From: Fen-1364 sp049515135
GTDB lineage: Bacteria; Spirochaetota; Spirochaetia; SZUA-6; Fen-1364
NCBI GenBank assembly: GCA_049515135.1
Contig: JBEKUJ010000007.1
Location: forward strand, 124,001-188,000
DNA length: 64,000 nucleotides
Direction of reading: 5' to 3'
The position numbers and the translations under genes are program-made. The notes beneath the pieces were generated by a model, which searched no databases, was not told where the DNA came from, and saw only the letters and a program-made list of their open reading frames with translations. Positions within the stretch are counted from its first letter, which is position 1. The number at the start of each line of letters is the position of its first letter. Shown one piece after another: positions 58,591 through 64,000 of the stretch.

Positions 58591-59328
58591 GTGCTAACAA
58601 TGTCCAGCCCACCCAATCCCGGTAGCCCGCAGCAAAACCATCTGCTCGCCGTCCTTCCCAAGCTGGAATTCGAACGATTGATACCCCATCTGGAACTGGT
58701 CCCGTTGCCTCTCGGTGAGGCTCTGTATGAGTCGGGGGACCGGTTGGATCACGTCTATTTCCCGACAACTTCCATTGTGTCCCTGCTCTACGTCATGGAA
58801 AATGGCGCATCCGCGGAGATCGCCGTGGTCGGTAACGAGGGGATCGTTGGCATCGCATTGTTCATGGGCGGGGAAACCATGCCGAATCGGGCCGTGGTGC
58901 AAAGTGAGGGCCATGCCTATCGGCTGAAGGGGCGCTTGCTCAAGCAAGAGTTCAACCGCGCCGGGGCGTTGCAGCATCTGTTGCTGCGCTACACCCTGGC
59001 GCTGCTTACCCAGATGGCACAGACCGCCGTATGCAATCGGCACCATTCCGTGGATCAGCAACTCTCTCGCTGGCTGCTGCTCAGCCTCGACCGCTTGCCC
59101 TCAAACGACGTGAGCATGACCCAGGAGCTGATCGCCAATATGCTGGGGGTACGGCGTGAGGGCGTGGCCGAGGCTGCCGGAAAACTGCAGAGCGCAGGGT
59201 TGATCCACTACCAAGGGGGCCGCATCACCGTGCTGGATCGACCCCGCCTGGAAGCTCGGGTGTGCGAATGCTACAACGTTGTGAGGGAAGAGTTCCACCG
59301 CCTGCTTCCCGACGTGACCGCGGTGTGA
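58591..59328 (+). CDS. Crp/Fnr-family regulator (second copy)
   Basis: 245 residues, same architecture as the gene at 54166. Most residues are identical, including LLKQEFNRAGALQHLLLRY and TQELIANMLGVRREGV; differences cluster at the N-terminus and the end. The effector domain and helix-turn-helix are intact. The GTG at 58591 has AAGGA seven bases before it; ATG 58600 is the alternative. It is followed within 25 bases by an ABC exporter operon. Confidence 0.9.
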   Translation: MLTMSSPPNPGSPQQNHLLAVLPKLEFERLIPHLELVPLPLGEALYESGDRLDHVYFPTTSIVSLLYVMENGASAEIAVVGNEGIVGIALFMGGETMPNRAVVQSEGHAYRLKGRLLKQEFNRAGALQHLLLRYTLALLTQMAQTAVCNRHHSVDQQLSRWLLLSLDRLPSNDVSMTQELIANMLGVRREGVAEAAGKLQSAGLIHYQGGRITVLDRPRLEARVCECYNVVREEFHRLLPDVTAV

Positions 59329-59351
59329 CCCGGTCCGGACCTTGAGCCTCG

Positions 59352-60272
59352 ATGATAGAATTGCGATCCGTCAGCAAGAACTTCGGCCAGATCAGGGCAG
59401 TAGACAGGATTTCTTTCGCGACCACGGAAGGGGAGATCTTCGGCCTCCTCGGCCCCAACGGGGCTGGGAAGTCTACAACGATCAAGATGATCATGAATAT
59501 CCTCCACCCGGATTCAGGGTCCATCCTGTTTAATGGAAGTCCAATCAGGGAAGCGGACAAGGATCGCATCGGCTATCTCCCTGAGGAGCGCGGACTCTAC
59601 CGCAAGGTGAAGATCAACGAAATGCTTCTCTATCTTGCAAGCCTCAAGAACGCGGACAGTTCTGCGGCGGAGAAGAGGCTCGACGAGTGGCTTGCCCGCT
59701 TCAACCTGGTGGAATGGAAGACCCGAACGCCCGAGAGCCTCTCGAAGGGCATGGCGCAGAAGGTGCAGTTTATCGCAGCCATTCTCCACGACCCCGAGTT
59801 TCTTTTCCTCGACGAGCCGTTCTCGGGCCTCGACCCGGTCAGCACTGATGTGCTGCGGGAGGCGGTCCTCGAGCTCGGGAGCAGGGGCAAAACTATCCTC
59901 TTCTCCACGCACAACATGGAGGTTGCGGAGAGGATCTGCTCGAGGCTCCTCATTATCGATCACGGTTGCGAGGTGATCTCGGGCTCTCTTTCCGACATCA
60001 AGTCGCGCTACGGTCACAACACGGTTGTGGTGGAGTTCGACGGCACGATCGACTTTGGGCCCCTGTCCGGGATGGTGCGCAATGTGTCGCGCTTTCCCCG
60101 CTGGGTGGAGATGGAGCTCGTCGAGGGTGCGAGCCACCGGACCCTGCTTCAAAGTCTTCTCAACCAGGTTTCCATTCGCAAGTTCGAGGTGGTCTCCCCC
60201 TCGCTGCACAAGATTTTCGTGGAATTGGTCGGCGGGGGGGAGAAGACAGATCTTGAAAGGGCGAGTCAATAG
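59352..60272 (+). CDS. ABC-2-type exporter ATPase (NatA-like)
   Basis: 306 residues. Walker A GLLGPNGAGKSTT, signature LSKGMAQKVQFIAAI and Walker B FLFLDEPFSGLDPVS. The C-terminal about 80 residues (SGSLSDIKSRYGHNTVVVEF) form the DUF4162-like tail found in NatA and drug-export ATPases. It energises export with the permease encoded next; no clear substrate. Its stop lies one base before the permease ATG. Confidence 0.9.
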   Translation: MIELRSVSKNFGQIRAVDRISFATTEGEIFGLLGPNGAGKSTTIKMIMNILHPDSGSILFNGSPIREADKDRIGYLPEERGLYRKVKINEMLLYLASLKNADSSAAEKRLDEWLARFNLVEWKTRTPESLSKGMAQKVQFIAAILHDPEFLFLDEPFSGLDPVSTDVLREAVLELGSRGKTILFSTHNMEVAERICSRLLIIDHGCEVISGSLSDIKSRYGHNTVVVEFDGTIDFGPLSGMVRNVSRFPRWVEMELVEGASHRTLLQSLLNQVSIRKFEVVSPSLHKIFVELVGGGEKTDLERASQ

Positions 60273-60273
60273 A

Positions 60274-61506
60274 ATGGGCAAGCTCGCGAAAATCATCCGC
60301 ATGGAGTTCCGGCTCACCGTCGCGAACAGGGTATTCATCATCCTCACCATTATAGGGCCGTTCCTCATCACGGCGATCGCGATCCTGCCCAGTCTCCTCT
60401 CGTCATCGGCTGGAGCCATGGGCAGCCCGGTCACAAAAATCGCACTACTCGGCGCCGATCCGCGCTTTGTCCAGGAGATCTCTCCCGCTTTCAAACAGTC
60501 AAGGATCGAGGTCAGCGCAGTGCAGGGATCTTCTGAATCGCTCGACTCCCAGGTTCAGGCCGGGGCCTTTGATGGATATCTTGTGCTGCCAGCTGATCTT
60601 TCCGATTTCGTGCGGCTGGAATACGTGTCGAAGACTGCCGCTGATTTCCGCGTGACAGGAGTGCTCCAGGCTGTGATCGGAAAGGCCATCGTGGCGCAGA
60701 GGCTTGTGAAGGCCGGAATCTCACCTTCGCGGGTCGGTTCCCTCACACAATCACCAGTTTTTGAGACACGGCAGCTCATGAAGAGCGGGGAAAAGAAGAA
60801 CTCAGATTTCATCACGGTCCTCATGACCGGGCTCACGTTCGCCATGCTCCTCTACATGACGGTGGTCCTCTATGGGCAGGTTATTGCGAGGTCCGTGCTT
60901 ACGGAAAAGACGAACAAGACAGTGGAAATCATGCTGTCTTCGGTGCGGACCATGGATCTTCTGTTCGGAAAAATCTTCGGCAAAGCGCTGGCGAGCCTTT
61001 TGCAGTACGGCATCTGGGTCACGATCAGCGCCACGGTTCTGAAGTTGATCGGTCCACGCCTCGGCATTGCCATCGGCGCCGGGCTTTCGATGAGCACGCT
61101 TGCATACCTCGTCCTGTTCTTCATTCTCTCATTCTTTCTGTACTGCTCGCTGTATGCCGCTCTGGGTGCGGCATCCGAGGACGAGCAGCACCTCGGCCAG
61201 CTCTCGTGGCCGGTAATCATCTTCCTCGTAATCCCCGTGGTGATGATCTCACCGACCATCACCATGCCGCAGGCGCCCGTAATCGTCGGGTTATCCTTTT
61301 TCCCGCTTACCGCACCCATCGTCATGTTCCTTCGAATCCTGGTGGGCGCCGCGCAATCGTGGGAAATTCTGGTATCTCTCGGGCTGATCATCGCCGCGAC
61401 GGCAGCAGTGATCTGGCTCTCGGCCAGGATATTCCGTGTGGGCATCCTCATGACGGGAAAGCGCTTCACGTTCGGTGAAGTGCTGCGGCTTGCCCGTTCC
61501 CGGTAG
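60274..61506 (+). CDS. ABC-2-type exporter permease (NatB-like)
   Basis: 410 residues. One N-terminal helix (RVFIILTIIGPFLITAIAIL), a large outside loop of about 180 residues, then five membrane helices (FITVLMTGLTFAMLLYMTVV onwards). This is the ABC2_membrane_3/NatB layout. The motif LTEKTNKTVEIMLSSV after the second helix is conserved in these permeases. It likely exports Na+, a drug or a lipid-like molecule with the ATPase encoded just upstream. Confidence 0.88.
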   Translation: MGKLAKIIRMEFRLTVANRVFIILTIIGPFLITAIAILPSLLSSSAGAMGSPVTKIALLGADPRFVQEISPAFKQSRIEVSAVQGSSESLDSQVQAGAFDGYLVLPADLSDFVRLEYVSKTAADFRVTGVLQAVIGKAIVAQRLVKAGISPSRVGSLTQSPVFETRQLMKSGEKKNSDFITVLMTGLTFAMLLYMTVVLYGQVIARSVLTEKTNKTVEIMLSSVRTMDLLFGKIFGKALASLLQYGIWVTISATVLKLIGPRLGIAIGAGLSMSTLAYLVLFFILSFFLYCSLYAALGAASEDEQHLGQLSWPVIIFLVIPVVMISPTITMPQAPVIVGLSFFPLTAPIVMFLRILVGAAQSWEILVSLGLIIAATAAVIWLSARIFRVGILMTGKRFTFGEVLRLARSR

Positions 61507-61595
61507 AGTTGACCGGTCGCATCCGTATCACTCTGTGTGCTTCCGTACAGAAAGAGTCGTGGTTTCCGCATAGTATCGAGTTAAAGGAGGACTCT

Positions 61596-61943
61596 ATGAC
61601 TTTCGGTGAAAAAGCGCGGGGCGTTTTCAACAGAGGTGTGTCTGCTTCGAGAGACCTGACAAAAAAGGCACGGGGAAAGGCCAAGGAGCTCAGCGCCATG
61701 GGCGTGGTGAAGCTCGAGATCATGCAACTGGAGTCTCATGTGGAAAAGCTTATCGCAAAGCTCGGCAAAGAGGTCTACATGACTCTCGTGGACAAGAATC
61801 ACGCTACGGTAAGCCGCGAAACTCCTTCGATCCGCCGCATTCTCAACGAGATAGAAGAACTTCGCACGCGAAAAGAACTCAAGGAAAAGGAGTACCGCGC
61901 GATCGGCGGAAGGGGAAAAAAGACTTTGGGGGCATCACGATGA
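61596..61943 (+). CDS. conserved-looking helical hypothetical protein
   Basis: 115 residues, MTFGEKARGVFNRGVSASRD, then KLEIMQLESHVEKLIAKLGK and a heptad-rich C-terminus (ILNEIEELRTRKELKEKEYR). It is very basic with probable coiled coil. AAAGGAGG precedes ATG 61596. Its stop overlaps the next ATG, so the two genes are coupled. The pattern suggests an envelope or nucleoid-associated protein; function unknown. Confidence 0.7.
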   Translation: MTFGEKARGVFNRGVSASRDLTKKARGKAKELSAMGVVKLEIMQLESHVEKLIAKLGKEVYMTLVDKNHATVSRETPSIRRILNEIEELRTRKELKEKEYRAIGGRGKKTLGASR

Positions 61944-62098
61944 CCGTTTTATTGGTTATAGCAATTGTCCTGTTCGTTCTCTGGCTGCTGGGTTTCAGTA
62001 CCCGGTTTATTGCAAGCGGGGCAATCCACGTCGTGCTCGTCATCGCACTCATCCTTTTTGTTTTCTGGTTGTTGCGTGTGGGCCTCAGAGCTTTTTAG
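61940..62098 (+). CDS. Lmo0937-type small membrane protein
   Basis: 52 residues with two helices: MTVLLVIAIVLFVLWLLGFS, then AIHVVLVIALILFVFWLL. It starts in an ATGA overlap with the preceding stop. The layout matches the protein at 58184 (LWLLGF, then a Gly/Ala turn and a second helix). Its 3' end overlaps the tail of the convergent ribonuclease gene by 14 bases. Confidence 0.65.
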   Translation: MTVLLVIAIVLFVLWLLGFSTRFIASGAIHVVLVIALILFVFWLLRVGLRAF

Positions 62099-63596
62099 CA
62101 TCGACTCGCTGGAAATCAATATACCCGCGCTCGACATCCACGGCGGTCAGTCGTACGCGGATCCGGCTGCCGACATCCACGCCCCGTGACCCGCTTACTA
62201 CCCTTCCATCCACAGGGACGGTGAGCAATCTAGCCCACGTGCCTTTGTCAGAAGACCCCGTGACAATTGCGTCGAACTGTTCCCCGATCCTCGATTGGAG
62301 GAGGAGGGCGGCCGCAGATTTGCCGACCTGCCGTTCGACCTTGTTGGCGGCATCCTCTTCTTCCGTGAGATGGCTGGCCAGCGCTTCCAGCTCGGCATAG
62401 CTGTACGGCGCCAACCGGCCTGCAATGGCGGACTTCAGCAGGCGCTGCGTGACCAGATCCGCGTAGCGGCGATTCGGGGCAGTGGAGTGCGAATAATCCT
62501 TTACCGCCAGACCAAAGTGACCTGGGGCAATGTCGCCGGGTCGTTCCGCCACGTATTCGCCTGCTCCCAGAAGCTTGATCACCGAGAGGGAGAGGTCGGG
62601 AAATTGCGGCGGATCGGCTGCTTTCTGCCTGACGAGGAATGTATTGAGCGCCGCTGAATCCGGATTGTCCGGCAGCCTGAAACTGCGTTCTCGGGCCAGC
62701 TCGACAATCCGGTCCCAGCGCTTGGGCGTACGCACGACACGGCGAATTGAAGGGAAGCTCCTTGCGGCGAGATAGCGGGCGGTTACCCCGTTGGCTGCAA
62801 TCATGAAATCCTCGATGATCTCCTTCGCGCGGTTCTTTTGCTCTACTTCGAGAGCACGGATCTGGTCTCCATCAAAGACCGGCTTTGCCTCTATGGTTTC
62901 GAGGCTCAGCGCCCCATGGAGATGTCGCACATTCTTCAAGCGCTGGGCAGTTCGGTCCTGCAGGCGCAAATTCTCCGCCAGTCCACTGACTGCCGCAATC
63001 CCTTCTGGGACTTCGCCGGGCCTTTCCAACCAGGCGGCAACACTGTCGTAGGCGAGCTTTGCATGATTGCGCACGCGCGCACGGTAGATATCCGAGCCCT
63101 GCATTGAGCCGTCTGCGCCAATCACCATTTCAACGACAACGGCCAGGCGTTCCGCATGGAAGCCGAGGGAAGTCAGGTCGGTGGAGAGTCTTTCCGGCAG
63201 CATCGGGAAAATCCTGGCTGCTGTGTACACCGAAGTCGTGTTGTGGCGAGCGTGTTCGTCGATTGCTGAGCCGATTGTAACCAGCGCATCCACATCAGCT
63301 ACGGCTACAAGAACTTTGACCTTGTCCCCGGGCATGGCCTCTGCGACAGTGAGCTGATCAAGGTCGCGGGAGTCATCGTTGTCAATGGAAGCCCACAGGA
63401 GGTCCGTAAGGTCAGGAATCGCCGAGGAAGCTCCGACTTGCTCCACGTTCGCGCCCGAGGGCGCCTGAATTGTCTCGAGTTCGGCAACCACGGCCGCCGA
63501 GAAGTCGGAGAGCAGACCACGTGCCGCCATCGCCCGCAGGGCAATGCTCTGAAGGATTGCGCGGTGTTGTTGGTCAACGGGGGTCGATGGTTGCAC
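62085..63596 (-). CDS. RNB-domain (RNase II/R type) ribonuclease
   Basis: 503 residues, short for RNase II/R; the N-terminal cold-shock domains are missing or reduced. The catalytic RNB domain (about 55-400) has SIDNDDSRDLDQLTVAE, where canonical members have DxDDA: the first three Asp are kept but the fourth is Gln. Other marks are VAVADVDALV, VKDYSHSTAPNRRYADLVTQ and RLLKSAI. A C-terminal S1-like domain ends VERGYIDFQRVDAKKL. The DLDQ form is known in a shorter RNB subfamily, so activity is plausible. No operon partner seen. Confidence 0.85.
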   Translation of the reverse strand: MQPSTPVDQQHRAILQSIALRAMAARGLLSDFSAAVVAELETIQAPSGANVEQVGASSAIPDLTDLLWASIDNDDSRDLDQLTVAEAMPGDKVKVLVAVADVDALVTIGSAIDEHARHNTTSVYTAARIFPMLPERLSTDLTSLGFHAERLAVVVEMVIGADGSMQGSDIYRARVRNHAKLAYDSVAAWLERPGEVPEGIAAVSGLAENLRLQDRTAQRLKNVRHLHGALSLETIEAKPVFDGDQIRALEVEQKNRAKEIIEDFMIAANGVTARYLAARSFPSIRRVVRTPKRWDRIVELARERSFRLPDNPDSAALNTFLVRQKAADPPQFPDLSLSVIKLLGAGEYVAERPGDIAPGHFGLAVKDYSHSTAPNRRYADLVTQRLLKSAIAGRLAPYSYAELEALASHLTEEEDAANKVERQVGKSAAALLLQSRIGEQFDAIVTGSSDKGTWARLLTVPVDGRVVSGSRGVDVGSRIRVRLTAVDVERGYIDFQRVDAKKL

Positions 63597-63739
63597 TGAT
63601 ATAACCTGGGCGCCTCACTTGGTTCCGCCGCGGATCCCTATCGAAAAGACCAATCAACATCGCCCGGAATACGTTTTGCGCGCGCTGAAAGAATATACGA
63701 CGGAAAATGGAGCGAATCAAAGGAGTACCGCCGTTGAAT

Positions 63740-63931
63740 CTATTTTTGTTGCTTCGCGCCTAGGATATATCCGGCAAACCCGGAAAAGACTGCGGCAAGA
63801 CATGTTGGGAGGAGAGTCCAGGTGAGATTCGTTGCAGGTATTGCAAGGTTCACCAAAGCCGTAAAGATCACACCGATCACGAGCCCGATGATGCACGAGA
63901 GAATCGCCCGAAACAACGACGCAATTTTCAT
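63740..63931 (-). CDS. small two-helix membrane protein
   Basis: 63 residues: MKIASLFRAILSCIIGLVIG, then VNLAIPATNLTWTLLPTC and AAVFSGFAGYILGAKQQK. Two to three membrane segments separated by a short polar loop. GGGAGG precedes ATG 63931 by six bases. No family recognised. An overlapping frame on the opposite strand (63619-63825) lacks support. Confidence 0.65.
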   Translation of the reverse strand: MKIASLFRAILSCIIGLVIGVIFTALVNLAIPATNLTWTLLPTCLAAVFSGFAGYILGAKQQK

Positions 63932-64000
63932 TTTTGCCTCCCATGCGAGACGTGGTAATGCGAGCTCGTCAACAGAATAACGCGTGTGCCTTGCTTGTCA

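Noticed and set aside
63619..63825. Plus-strand frame of 68 codons near the right end
   Set aside because: It overlaps the better supported minus-strand membrane gene at 63740 and has no ribosome site.

Overview
The window is 64 kb of a GC-moderate bacterial chromosome. It probably comes from the Spirochaetota or a close neighbour. Two solute-binding proteins end their signal peptides in the style common in spirochaetes (AGGKAEA at 16011 and ATGTSEG at 41619), and the RsbU/RsbW/STAS partner-switching genes fit that group. The assignment is inference. The repertoire points to a free-living heterotroph taking up amino acids, sugars or cyclitols, with no sign of a plasmid or phage.

1-11.3 kb: a PilZ protein running off the left edge, a B12-binding radical SAM enzyme, a broken hybrid histidine kinase, several small conserved proteins, an unusual ClpP, an Hsp20, a conserved 134-residue protein, a tyrosine recombinase, an SPFH protein, an ankyrin protein and a NarL-type response regulator. 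Three signalling genes here are debris: the hybrid kinase, the kinase tail before the regulator, and a PAS gene cut short at about 11.28 kb.

11.3-21.9 kb: a possible insert carrying two divergent units. Leftward are a GcvT-SHMT fusion, a small gene interrupted by an in-frame amber codon, and a diaminopentanoate-dehydrogenase-like enzyme. Rightward is a complete branched-chain-type amino-acid ABC transporter (livK-H-M-G-F order) ending in an alanine racemase, with a strong terminator between the binding protein and the permeases. Together they look like uptake and one-carbon metabolism of an amino acid.

22-34.6 kb: an NHL-repeat protein and an ankyrin remnant, then a catabolic cluster: DUF3237, SDR dehydrogenase, cation/proton antiporter, two DJ-1/PfpI proteins, a benzoylformate-decarboxylase-like ThDP enzyme, three NTF2-like proteins, a VOC protein and an AGE-type barrel enzyme. 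The SDR gene and the DJ-1/ThDP operon carry the same promoter with an imperfect inverted repeat.

34.6-40 kb: a partner-switching stress module (two STAS antagonists, an RsbW-like kinase, an RsbU-like phosphatase) with a glycogen-debranching gene inside it. 40-51.7 kb: a GntR-regulated operon with a CUT2 sugar ABC transporter, two amidohydrolases, a cupin, and IolN-, IolM- and IolO-like enzymes. This matches the Thermotoga-type inositol route but lacks a recognisable inositol dehydrogenase or kinase.

51.7-64 kb: a TauE/SafE permease and broken PTS-EIIA, TetR and duplicated genes. Two near-identical Crp/Fnr regulators in inverted orientation bracket a set of tiny membrane and secreted proteins. 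An ABC-2 exporter, small envelope proteins, an RNB-domain ribonuclease and a small membrane protein complete the window. I saw no rRNA, tRNA, CRISPR array or intact insertion sequence.
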